DNA of 43,511 bases, from assembly GCA_002482965.1 (NCBI GenBank), contig DLGZ01000002.1, positions 151,997 to 195,507 of the forward strand, given 5' to 3'. The stretch's first letter is position 1. Each line of letters opens with the position of its first letter. This DNA is from Verrucomicrobiaceae bacterium UBA7681 (lineage in GTDB: Bacteria > Verrucomicrobiota > Verrucomicrobiia > Verrucomicrobiales > Verrucomicrobiaceae). The translations under genes were made by a program, and so were the position numbers. Positions 33,193 to 41,484 of the stretch are shown piece by piece. The notes below the pieces were generated by a model, which did no database searches, was not told the origin of the DNA, and saw only the letters and a list, made by a program, of their open reading frames with translations.

Positions 33193-35379
33193 TCAGGTCC
33201 CGGCCTTCGCAATCTTCTCGCAGTTCTGCACGTCCAGCTTCCCTGAAGCAAGCACCGGAATGTCACTCACGCGGATCATCTTTTTCGGAATCCACAGCGG
33301 TGGCATGCCTTTGTCGAGGAGGCGGTAGCGGAGGTCGAGGATTTCCTGATGCTCGGGGCCGCCGGGCATGCTGGTGAGGAGGATGAGGGCTTCGCCTTTG
33401 TCGATGTCGGGGACGCCGACGACGGCGATCTTGCGCACGGTTTCGTTTTCGAGGCCCATGGCTTTTACCAGGGCTTCTTCGACGGTTTCGTGCGGCACCA
33501 TCTCACCAGCGATCTTGGAGAAGCGGCTGAGGCGGCCTTCGATGTAGAGGAAGCCGTCGAGATCGACGCGACCGATGTCGCCGGTGCGGAACCAGCCGTC
33601 CTTCAGCACTTCGGCGCTGCGTTTCGGATCGTTGAGGTAGCCTTCAAAGACGTTCGGCCCCTTGAACCAAATCATGCCGCTCTGATGCAGCGAGACGGGC
33701 GCGTCAGTGTCGGGATTGGTAATGCGGACCGCCATGCCGGGCACGACGTGACCGACGGAACCCTGCCGATGGCTGGGCAACCAGCTGTAACCGCTTTCCT
33801 CATCGCCGAGCGCTTCAGGATCGGGCAGGTTCAAGTTCGAAGCTGGGGAAGTTTCGGTGAGGCCGTAGCCTTCGAGCACGCGTTTGCCAAAGCGGGTTTC
33901 AAACGCATCCGCCACCGTGCTGGGGAGTTTTTCCGCGCCGGTGACGCAGTACTTGATGGAGGCCAGTGATTCACGATTCACGCCGCGCAGGTAGCTGCGC
34001 AGGAAGGTCGGCGTGGAGATCATCAGCGTGATGCGATATTTCTCGATGAGCTGCGCGAGCTTCTTCACCTCCAGCGGAGATGGGTAGGTGACGAGGTGCA
34101 GCCCGTAGATAATGGGGAACCACAGCGTGACGGTGCAACCGAAGCTGTGGAAGAGCGGCAGGCAGCCGAGGATGCTGTCGTCGCTCTGCATGCCGAGACG
34201 GCTGCCGAATTGCAGAACATTGGCGACCAGATTGCGATGCGTGAGAGCGACGCCTTTGGGCTCGCCGGAGCTGCCGCTGGTGAAGAGCAGCAGCGCTTCC
34301 TTGCGCCCGCCTTTTTTGGAAATGCCGAGCATCGCGGCCAGAATGGCGGCGGGCAGGACCTTGCTGAGCACCAGCCATTTGGCGATGGTGACCTTCATCT
34401 TCGGCAGGATGCGCTCGATGAGAATGAGCTGCTTGCTAGGCGGCCACGGGAAGCTCTGCATCTTGCGCACAAAGATGTCAGCGGTGAGGAAGCGGTCGAT
34501 TTCACCACGGCGGATGGCGCTTTCAATGGCAGTGCGTCCGGCAGTGAAGTTGAGATTCACCGGAATTTTCCCGGCCATGACGACAGCCACATTGCAGATG
34601 AGACCGCCCAAACCGGGAGGCAGAATGATGCCGACGCGTGCCTTTTTGGTCTCCCGCTTAATGACCTCTGCCAGCGCGAGCGCGGTGGCAAAGACCTTGT
34701 CGAACCGCAGGATCTTCTCGTCCTTGCCATCAACCACGCTGTTGCGAGTGCCATGTTTTTTGAAGCCCAGAATTAGGGCGTAGCCGAGACTGAGATCAAG
34801 TGCCGCACATTCGTTGATACTCTGCTCAGAGAGCAGCAGCAGGCTCTCCTGATAGTTGGGAAGATTGGTCTCGGAACCTTGCAGCAATTTGCCAAAATTG
34901 AAGATCACCTCGGCATCGCTGTAGCGCCGCTCAATCGGCAGGGCGGTGTCCTGACGGCGGTGCACATGCAGCGGCAGCACCGGGATTTCGGCTTTGAGCA
35001 AAAATTCGAGCTTCGTGCCCGGCACGGTGGTCATGGGCGACACCATCGTCGCCGCCTCGGCAGGCAGATAGATGATGACAGCCCCGCTTTTGGCAGCCTC
35101 CGCCATGGCACTGCGGTAGGCGGAAATTTCCGTCTCACCGGGAGTGAACTCCATGGCGTGGACGTGCTCCCGCTCCAGATGCACCCGCAGCAGCGGGTGC
35201 AGGGCCGCGCCCTTTTTCACCACATAAATCACCTCCCGGCCTTCCAGGACGAGTTCCAGTCGCAAAAGATCAAAATAACCCAGCTGGCTGGGCAGGATCA
35301 GGTATCCGCCCCCGGAGGGAAGGTTCTCTTTGCCGAGGATGGTGAGATCTTTGAGTGTGACGGGCTTTTCAGAGGCCAT
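33193..35379 (-). CDS. Aas-like fusion: degenerate acyltransferase domain plus AMP-dependent acyl-activating domain
   Basis: A 728-residue protein. The N-terminal part (1-200) is like PlsC acyltransferases, but the HX4D motif reads Gln32-x4-Asp37 in PSQLGYFD, and the later PEG motif reads PAEA (106-109). The C-terminal part is a complete AMP-binding enzyme: FTSGSSGEPKG at 366-376, GYGLTETSP, and GWFRTGDIGRVD with the catalytic-loop Lys. In enterobacteria Aas activates fatty acids to acyl-ACP and re-acylates lysophospholipid. Here the activating half looks active and the transferase half looks inactive or altered. The start at 35379 fits the family. Confidence 0.87.
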   Translation of the reverse strand: MASEKPVTLKDLTILGKENLPSGGGYLILPSQLGYFDLLRLELVLEGREVIYVVKKGAALHPLLRVHLEREHVHAMEFTPGETEISAYRSAMAEAAKSGAVIIYLPAEAATMVSPMTTVPGTKLEFLLKAEIPVLPLHVHRRQDTALPIERRYSDAEVIFNFGKLLQGSETNLPNYQESLLLLSEQSINECAALDLSLGYALILGFKKHGTRNSVVDGKDEKILRFDKVFATALALAEVIKRETKKARVGIILPPGLGGLICNVAVVMAGKIPVNLNFTAGRTAIESAIRRGEIDRFLTADIFVRKMQSFPWPPSKQLILIERILPKMKVTIAKWLVLSKVLPAAILAAMLGISKKGGRKEALLLFTSGSSGEPKGVALTHRNLVANVLQFGSRLGMQSDDSILGCLPLFHSFGCTVTLWFPIIYGLHLVTYPSPLEVKKLAQLIEKYRITLMISTPTFLRSYLRGVNRESLASIKYCVTGAEKLPSTVADAFETRFGKRVLEGYGLTETSPASNLNLPDPEALGDEESGYSWLPSHRQGSVGHVVPGMAVRITNPDTDAPVSLHQSGMIWFKGPNVFEGYLNDPKRSAEVLKDGWFRTGDIGRVDLDGFLYIEGRLSRFSKIAGEMVPHETVEEALVKAMGLENETVRKIAVVGVPDIDKGEALILLTSMPGGPEHQEILDLRYRLLDKGMPPLWIPKKMIRVSDIPVLASGKLDVQNCEKIAKAGT

Positions 35380-35454
35380 GGTAAATGAGCAGAATGCAGG
35401 TGTAGGGCTAACTAAGCGGGGAGCAACGCGCATGCCAGCGGGAAAGCAGAGGGA

Positions 35455-35494
35455 AGTTGACAGTAGTTTACAGTTGTTGACGATGGCTGACGGT
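35455..35494. repeat. Four tandem 10-bp imperfect repeats
   Basis: TTGACAG, TTTACAG, TTGACGA and CTGACGG begin at 35457, 35467, 35477 and 35487, exactly ten bases apart, in the intergenic stretch between the Aas-like gene and the divergent RlmI-like gene. Each unit is about one helical turn. Confidence 0.6.
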
Positions 35495-35572
35495 GGAAAG
35501 AAAGAGCCAAACCACTGTCAAAGCTCGCGCAGCGAGCCTTCAGCCACCGCAAACATCCGCAAACTTTTCCCC

Positions 35573-36814
35573 ATGCCCCCTCCTCCGCGTTATCCCCGCC
35601 GTGAAGCCCCTGCTCCGCCCCCTGCCGGGAGTGCCGACTGGCTGCGGCCTTGGGCGCAGATGAAGTACTTTTCGTTTCACCCTGCGGTGTATCCGAACAT
35701 GCTTCGCGCCGTGTCCCCGGACGCTGGCGCGGGCGATCTGGTGAACGTGTATGACAAAGAGGGGCAGCTTTTTGGCAGCGGGTTCTTCAATCCCAATGCC
35801 AAGGTGCCCCTGCGGGTGCTCCAGCATGGCGAAGACGTGCTCACGGAAGAAGCCCTGGATGCCCGGGTGGATGCCGCGCTGGACCTGCGCCTGAAAACAC
35901 TCAAGCTCAATGACACCACCGACGCCTGGCGCGTGATCTCTTCAGACGGGGACGGCCTCAGCGGCTTGACGGTCGATCGCTATGCCGATGTGCTTTCCAT
36001 CGAAGTCACCACGCTGGGGGTGTGGCGTCGCTTGTCCCGCTGGCTGCCCAAACTGCACGCCGCCCTGGGCACCAAGCAGCATCTCATCGATGTCGATCCC
36101 GACATCGCCCGCATCGAGGGCATGCGCTACTCGGAGGTGCCTGAAGCGGACGCTCCCGCCCCACGCGGAGTGCGCATTCGCGAGAATGGCGTGCGTTATC
36201 AGGTCGGATTCGAAGACGGGCACAAGACCGGCTTCTTCTGCGATCAGCGGGACAACCGCCTGAAATTCGGCCAACTGGCCCGTGGGCGGCGCGTGCTGGA
36301 CCTGTGCAGCTACACGGGCGGCTTTGCACTCAGCGCACGCATTCACGGGGGCTGCGAGGACGTGACCGCCGTCGATCTCGATGAAAAAGCCATCGCTCAG
36401 GCGAAAAAGAACGCGGATTTGAACCAGGTCCGCATCGACTGGGTGCATGCCGACACCTTCACCTGGGGCCGCCAGATGCAGCAAAACGGCGCACTCTGGG
36501 ACGCCGTGGTGCTCGATCCGCCGAAGCTCGTCTTCTCCCGCGACCCCGAGGAAGGCCAGCTCGGCCGCAACAAGTACTACGACATGAACGCTGTGGCCCT
36601 CGGCCTGCTGAAGCGCGGCGGCCTGTTCGTCACCTGCTCCTGCTCCGGACTGCTGGATGTCGCTGAGTTTGAGGAAATCGTCATGCGCGCCGCGCACCGA
36701 AACAAACGCCGCCTGCAGATCATCGACCGTACGGGGGCCGGAGGAGACCACCCGGTCATGTCAAACTGCCCCGAAAGCCGCTATCTGAAGGTGCTGTGGT
36801 GCATTGCTTGGTGA
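35573..36814 (+). CDS. Class I rRNA methyltransferase, RlmI-like
   Basis: A 413-residue protein of the RlmI family, which methylates C5 of a cytosine in 23S rRNA. After a Pro-rich start there is a PUA-like RNA-binding region (about 35-100) and then a Rossmann methyltransferase. SAM loop VLDLCSYTGGFA is at 241-252, VDLDEKAIAQAKKNADLN carries the acidic ribose ligand, and LDPPKL near 315-319 is the catalytic DPP motif. A Cys pair (TCSCSG) lies near 355-359, where the family has its conserved Cys. Start chosen at 35573; the frame is open further upstream. Which base is modified cannot be told. Confidence 0.88.
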   Translation: MPPPPRYPRREAPAPPPAGSADWLRPWAQMKYFSFHPAVYPNMLRAVSPDAGAGDLVNVYDKEGQLFGSGFFNPNAKVPLRVLQHGEDVLTEEALDARVDAALDLRLKTLKLNDTTDAWRVISSDGDGLSGLTVDRYADVLSIEVTTLGVWRRLSRWLPKLHAALGTKQHLIDVDPDIARIEGMRYSEVPEADAPAPRGVRIRENGVRYQVGFEDGHKTGFFCDQRDNRLKFGQLARGRRVLDLCSYTGGFALSARIHGGCEDVTAVDLDEKAIAQAKKNADLNQVRIDWVHADTFTWGRQMQQNGALWDAVVLDPPKLVFSRDPEEGQLGRNKYYDMNAVALGLLKRGGLFVTCSCSGLLDVAEFEEIVMRAAHRNKRRLQIIDRTGAGGDHPVMSNCPESRYLKVLWCIAW

Positions 36815-36887
36815 CGTCGGGAATGGAGCATGAATCGTTACAGGTTTCCTTTGCTACCTTATTCTGACTGTTTACTCTTAGCGTCCC

Positions 36888-38729
36888 ATGAATCCAGAGG
36901 TGCAAAACATTGTGGCCGCAGGCAAGCTCCCTGCTGCTGACGGCGAGAAACTTTCCAAACTTGAACCCGGAACTTTCGTTCTCCACAAAAGCTGGGGCGT
37001 CGGCAGAATCGCCGAATGGGATCTGCTGGGTGACCGCCTGCTGATCGACTTCGAAGGCAAGCCCGCGCATCCGCTCAAGCTCACCTTTGCCATCACTTCG
37101 CTGGAAATCATTTCATCGGATCATATTCTCGCCCGTCGTCTGGGAGATCTCGACTCGCTCAAGGAAATGGCGGCGAAGGATGCCCCGGCGCTGGTAGAAC
37201 TCGCCCTGAAGAGCAGCGGCAACACCCTGCACCTGGACGATCTCGAAAAGCTGCTCAAAGGCCGCATCGTTTCCGACGCCGACTACAAGAAGTGGTGGGA
37301 AGGCGCCAAGCGCGCGCTCAAAACGCACCGCCACGTCGTCGTCCCCGCCAAGCGCTCTGAAAAGCTGGTGCTGCGTGATCAGGCGGAGAACGCTGGCACC
37401 CAGATGGTGAAGTCCTTCCTCGCTGCCCGCGACTTGAAGACCAAGCTCGCCACCCTGGCCAGCATCCAGAAGGACATTGACCTCTTCTCCGATCCGAAGA
37501 CCGAGCTGCTCCCCGTCTTCCAGGACATCTCCGACTCCGCCCGCAAGAGCGTGAAGCTCAATCTCAAGGAGTGCCTGCAGCTCCTGCTCGCACGGGACGA
37601 ACTCCTCGAAAGCCTCAGCGCTGCCGCGCCGATGGGTTCCATGAAAATTTCCGATCTCATCACCGAGACGAAGGAAGTACTCGCGGATTCGATCAAAGGA
37701 CTCTCCGCCAGCTTGCTGGGCCGCATCTACCGTGCTTTCCCGGAAGCTTTCCCGAACCGTGGCTGGGTTCCTGAAATCCTGCACCATCTCACCAAGACGG
37801 GTGGCCGCGCCGTGGCTGAGATCGCCACCGTTCTGGATGCCAACGACGAACTCGACGTGCTGGCCGATGCCTTGAAAAAATCCCTGCGCAATCGCATGCT
37901 CTCCGCCGATCTGCTGATCTGGATGGCCCGCGAGCGCAAAGGCCTGGCGGAATCCGTTTTCGACATCGATCTCGGTCATGCCATCCTCGGCGTCATTGAA
38001 AGCGACCACATGGAAGGTGGCCCGAAACGTACCGGCCGTCTCCAGGACCTGCTCTCGGATGACAAGACCCTGCTGGGCGAAATGGTGGCTGAAGCCGAAG
38101 ACGAAGATGTGCGCCTGCTGGCCAAGCGTCTGATCAACGGCTCCCTCTTTGATGAACTGACCCGCCGCTCCCTCATGGCCCGCATCATCAAGGTGCGCCC
38201 TGAAATGGAAGCCATGATGGACGAAAACGCCGGGGCTCACAAAGATGAGTCCCTCATCGTCTCCTGGGAAAGCCTGGAGAAGAAGAAGCTGGAACTGGAA
38301 GACCTCGTCAACGTCAAGATCCCGGACAACAAGAAGGAAATCCAGATCGCCCGTGATGAAGGTGACTTGCGCGAAAACGGGGGCTACAAGGCCGCCCGCG
38401 ATCAGCAGTCCGTCCTCCTCCGCATGCAGGGCAAACTTGAGCGCGAACTGCGCAACGCCCGTGGCACTGACTTCGCGAACGTGCCCTCGGACAAAGTCGG
38501 CATCGGCACCGCAGTCGAAGTCGAGGACATTGCTTCTGGAGAAAAGGAAACCTTCACGATTCTGGGAGCCTGGGATGGCGACCTGGACAAGAACATCATC
38601 AGCTACCTCTCCGAATCCGCCAAAGCTTTGATCGGCAAGGCAGTCGGAGATGAACTGGAGTTGTCCACAGACAGTCAGCACGTCACCCGCAAAGTGAAAG
38701 TCACGGCTGTTCAGGCCTTCAAACCGTAA
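36888..38729 (+). CDS. greA: Long GreA-type transcription elongation factor
   Basis: A 613-residue protein. The last 150 or so residues are GreA: a coiled-coil tip with EGDLRENGGY, in which Asp493 and Glu496 match the acidic pair that rescues backtracked RNA polymerase, followed by the FK506-binding-protein-like C-terminal domain. The first 50 residues have a CarD/Tudor-like strand pattern (FVLHKSWGVGRIAEWDLLGDRLLIDFEGK), and a long helical region lies between. Chlamydial GreA has the same large N-terminal extension, so this is a PVC-type GreA and not an accidental fusion. The role of the extension is unknown. A strong terminator follows. Confidence 0.87.
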   Translation: MNPEVQNIVAAGKLPAADGEKLSKLEPGTFVLHKSWGVGRIAEWDLLGDRLLIDFEGKPAHPLKLTFAITSLEIISSDHILARRLGDLDSLKEMAAKDAPALVELALKSSGNTLHLDDLEKLLKGRIVSDADYKKWWEGAKRALKTHRHVVVPAKRSEKLVLRDQAENAGTQMVKSFLAARDLKTKLATLASIQKDIDLFSDPKTELLPVFQDISDSARKSVKLNLKECLQLLLARDELLESLSAAAPMGSMKISDLITETKEVLADSIKGLSASLLGRIYRAFPEAFPNRGWVPEILHHLTKTGGRAVAEIATVLDANDELDVLADALKKSLRNRMLSADLLIWMARERKGLAESVFDIDLGHAILGVIESDHMEGGPKRTGRLQDLLSDDKTLLGEMVAEAEDEDVRLLAKRLINGSLFDELTRRSLMARIIKVRPEMEAMMDENAGAHKDESLIVSWESLEKKKLELEDLVNVKIPDNKKEIQIARDEGDLRENGGYKAARDQQSVLLRMQGKLERELRNARGTDFANVPSDKVGIGTAVEVEDIASGEKETFTILGAWDGDLDKNIISYLSESAKALIGKAVGDELELSTDSQHVTRKVKVTAVQAFKP

Positions 38730-38751
38730 CCAAGATCGTCTGGATAAAAGT

Positions 38752-38775
38752 CTCCGCTGTCGGCGGAGATTTTTT
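38752..38775 (+). terminator. Rho-independent terminator of greA
   Basis: CTCCGC (38752-38757) pairs with GCGGAG (38763-38768) over a five-base loop, followed by A and six T. It begins 22 bases past the stop codon. Confidence 0.93.
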
Positions 38776-38899
38776 CATGCCTGCTGATTCAGCATGAATT
38801 TTTCCATACCTAACGCACGTTTGTCACTAAAATCCCCCTGCTGAGGGGATTGCCCCACCCTGTGTGAGCAGCCTATGCTGCCATGCACACCTCAACCCA

Positions 38900-40255
38900 A
38901 TGCTTCCAGACTCCAACCCTTTTCCAACCTCAAGGGGCCTTCGAAAAAACATCTTAATTGCTCGCAAAGCTGGCCCTTCCTTGCTGGCGGCAGTCTTTTT
39001 TGGGTTGTTACTTCCTTCGGGCTCTGAGGGGCAGGTTATCCGTACTGATAATCTCAGCGTCATTCTCAGCGGCATAGGGAACGGTCAGTCCCAGCCATCT
39101 GCTGCCACTGTCCCCGCCTCCGACCCGGTCGTTTTCGATGCCAATCCCGGACCATGGGGGAATATGAAGTGTGCCTATGTTTATTTGGAGGCACCTGCCA
39201 GCCTCATTGAAGAGTTCCCTCTGCCCAGCCCGATTACTCGCTGGACCTTCCCTGAGTCTTCTCTTTTAAGTTTGCCTGCTTTCTTGACCAAGGCGGGTCT
39301 GTCACAGTCGTTGGTCGCAACCATTCTCGACCCGAAACATCTGGTCAAAGAAGGTGCTTTTGTGCACTTGCTCCCGCCCTTGGCTGAGCTGGAAGGCCTT
39401 ACTCCGGAGACGCGAGCGGTGATCTACTCAGAACTGGCGAAGCACCCTGAGAATGAATATCAAGCTGATCCAGTTCTCATCATTGGCACCACGGTTGAAG
39501 AATGGTACAAAGGCAGCAAGCTGCGGCCTGAGATTATCAGTAAAATCAAGCAACTCAGCTACACACGCGGTGAAGCCATTGCTTTCAGCGACATTCCAGT
39601 CCTGTTGAATTATGCGCAGTCGGATTCCGAGGCCCGGACCATCTTCAAGGCCTGCACCCGTACGCGCACGCTGATGATCCGTCTCATGCTGGACAAAAAC
39701 CCCAACGCTGATGAAATCATCAAATACTGGAGTTTTGGCACCGGCCTCCGCCGCAAGGACTTGGAGCCCTTGGTGCGTTCTGTCATTGAACTCGACGGTG
39801 TGGATGATCTTGGCATCTCACACATTCTGCCCGCACTCGCGCGCAAGCTGCTCTACACCTATCCAGGCCTCGACATGGCCAAGCACGGCGTCATGCCGGA
39901 CTGCCACTGGACTTCGCTCAATTTTTTCAACTACGAGCCTCATGAGTACCTGCTCGATGCCCGGCTGGCCACCAGCCAGGTGCTGGAGCAGTTCACCCCG
40001 GTGGAGCCTCCTTATCAGTTTGCCGACGTCCTCTTCTTTCTCGACAACACCACAGGTGACGCCTTTCACTCCTGCGTGCATCTGGCAGACAACATTGTCT
40101 ATACCAAGAACGGACGAAACATCCTCTCCCCTTGGGTGATCATGCGGCTGGAAGATGTCAAAAAAATCTACCTCTACAAGGGCGAAGGGCGGGTGCAGGG
40201 ATTTCGCCGCAAGGACATCGCCGCCGAGAAAAAGGCAGCGGAGGATGAGCCCTGA
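38900..40255 (+). CDS. Exported protein, possible NlpC/P60-like cysteine hydrolase
   Basis: A 451-residue protein with a long N-terminal export segment (hydrophobic core about 26-37) and a mostly helical middle. The C-terminal part (about 330-425) reads PDCHWTSLNFF, with Cys335, then FADVLFFLDNTTGDAFHSCVHLADNIVYTKNG with two His (about 390 and 394). Cys followed about 55 residues later by a GDxxHSxxxxxDNxVYTKNG segment is how NlpC/P60-type hydrolases look. A wall-peptide hydrolase is therefore possible. This is pattern matching, not a firm family hit. Start codon 38900 is the first ATG in frame; a GTG at 38864 is an alternative. Confidence 0.7.
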   Translation: MLPDSNPFPTSRGLRKNILIARKAGPSLLAAVFFGLLLPSGSEGQVIRTDNLSVILSGIGNGQSQPSAATVPASDPVVFDANPGPWGNMKCAYVYLEAPASLIEEFPLPSPITRWTFPESSLLSLPAFLTKAGLSQSLVATILDPKHLVKEGAFVHLLPPLAELEGLTPETRAVIYSELAKHPENEYQADPVLIIGTTVEEWYKGSKLRPEIISKIKQLSYTRGEAIAFSDIPVLLNYAQSDSEARTIFKACTRTRTLMIRLMLDKNPNADEIIKYWSFGTGLRRKDLEPLVRSVIELDGVDDLGISHILPALARKLLYTYPGLDMAKHGVMPDCHWTSLNFFNYEPHEYLLDARLATSQVLEQFTPVEPPYQFADVLFFLDNTTGDAFHSCVHLADNIVYTKNGRNILSPWVIMRLEDVKKIYLYKGEGRVQGFRRKDIAAEKKAAEDEP

Positions 40256-40318
40256 TACCGTGGGTTTTGACAGGCTGCTGCAATGAGTCACGGGTGGCAG
40301 GCGTTTACACCCACCACC

Positions 40319-41206
40319 ATGTCCTCCCGCCGCCACTTTCTCCATACCGTCCTCGGCACCAGTGCCGCCGCTGCCTTTGCCGCTGACGCAAAGCTCACCT
40401 ACAAGGGCGAAAACATCCAGTTTGGCCTCGTCACCTACATGTGGGGTGCTGACTGGGATCTGCCCACTTTGCTCACCAACTGCGAGACGGCCAAGGTTCT
40501 GGGCGTCGAACTGCGGATCGACCATGCTCACAAGGTCAGCACCGAACTCACCCCCGAGCAACGCGCAGCGGTGAGAAAGCAGTTTGAAGACTCCCCGGTG
40601 GCCCTCCTGGGCATGGGCACCAATTTTGAATTTCACTCGCCCAAAGAAGACGAACTGCAGAAGAACATTGAGGGAGCCAAGAAGTACATCAAACTCAGCC
40701 ATGACCTCGGAGCCAGTGGCGTCAAAGTGAAGCCCAACGCCCTGCCCAAGGACGTGCCCGTGGAAAAAACGCTCGCTCAGATCGGCAAGGCGCTGGCGGA
40801 GCTCGGAGATTACGCGCTCGGCTTTGGCCAGGAAATCCGGCTGGAGGTGCACGGCAAGGAGACCTGTGAACTGCCGCACATCAAAACCATCATGGATGCC
40901 GCTGACCGTGACAACGTACGCGTCTGCTGGAACTCCAATGACGCTGATCTCACCGGGGCCGGGCTGGCAGCCAACTTTGCCATGGTCAAAGACCGCCTGG
41001 GCCACACGGTCCACATTCGCGGGGTCAATCAGAGCACCTACCCGCTCGACCAGCTCGCGAGGCTTCTCGTCGAAGCCGATTATGAAGGCACGGTATGTCT
41101 GGAGGCCCACAAGCTGCCTTCCGGTGATCGCGTCGCCGCTCTCGCCGAGCAGCGGGAATTGTTCATGAACCTCGTCACCGAGGCACGGAAGTCGGTTAAA
41201 GACTGA
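40319..41206 (+). CDS. Tat-exported sugar phosphate isomerase/epimerase-like TIM-barrel protein
   Basis: A 295-residue protein with a twin-arginine signal (MSSRRHFLHTVLGTSAAAAFA). Its TIM barrel is of the xylose isomerase-like / AP endonuclease 2 superfamily. Typical points are the start IQFGLVTYMWGADWDLPTLL, LEVHGKE with a Glu and His for metal, CWNSNDAD, VHIRGVN, and the final Glu in TVCLEAHK. Tat export suggests a metal-bound, folded enzyme working in the periplasm on a sugar derivative. Proteins of this kind are very common in Verrucomicrobia and Planctomycetes and have no known substrate. The gene stands alone. Confidence 0.85.
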   Translation: MSSRRHFLHTVLGTSAAAAFAADAKLTYKGENIQFGLVTYMWGADWDLPTLLTNCETAKVLGVELRIDHAHKVSTELTPEQRAAVRKQFEDSPVALLGMGTNFEFHSPKEDELQKNIEGAKKYIKLSHDLGASGVKVKPNALPKDVPVEKTLAQIGKALAELGDYALGFGQEIRLEVHGKETCELPHIKTIMDAADRDNVRVCWNSNDADLTGAGLAANFAMVKDRLGHTVHIRGVNQSTYPLDQLARLLVEADYEGTVCLEAHKLPSGDRVAALAEQRELFMNLVTEARKSVKD

Positions 41207-41228
41207 GCGGAGAGGGGAAAGGAAAAAC

Positions 41229-41261
41229 CCAGCGCTCTGGCGGAGCCTGATGGAGTGCTGG
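41229..41261 (+). terminator. Hairpin downstream of the sugar isomerase-like gene
   Basis: CCAGCGCTC (41229-41237) pairs with GAGTGCTGG (41253-41261), nine base pairs with one G-T. No T-tract follows, so it is only a possible terminator. In the rest of the 278-base gap I saw no gene and no convincing promoter. Confidence 0.4.
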
Positions 41262-41484
41262 CTGAAAGCTCGGCAGCGTTGCGTATTGTCCCCGCTTAAA
41301 ATAGTAAAAATGGATCGGGATTTGCTTTACTGCGCGATAAATAGCGATTTAGACCCGCGATGCTCAGTCGGGAGGTGACTGTGTTTGTGTCCTCGGACAT
41401 GGACCGGTTGCCTTCACTCCCAGTTCCAGGCGTGCTATGCGGCCTGGCGCAGAGCCTTCACGCCACCCGCAATGGGAGGTGTGA

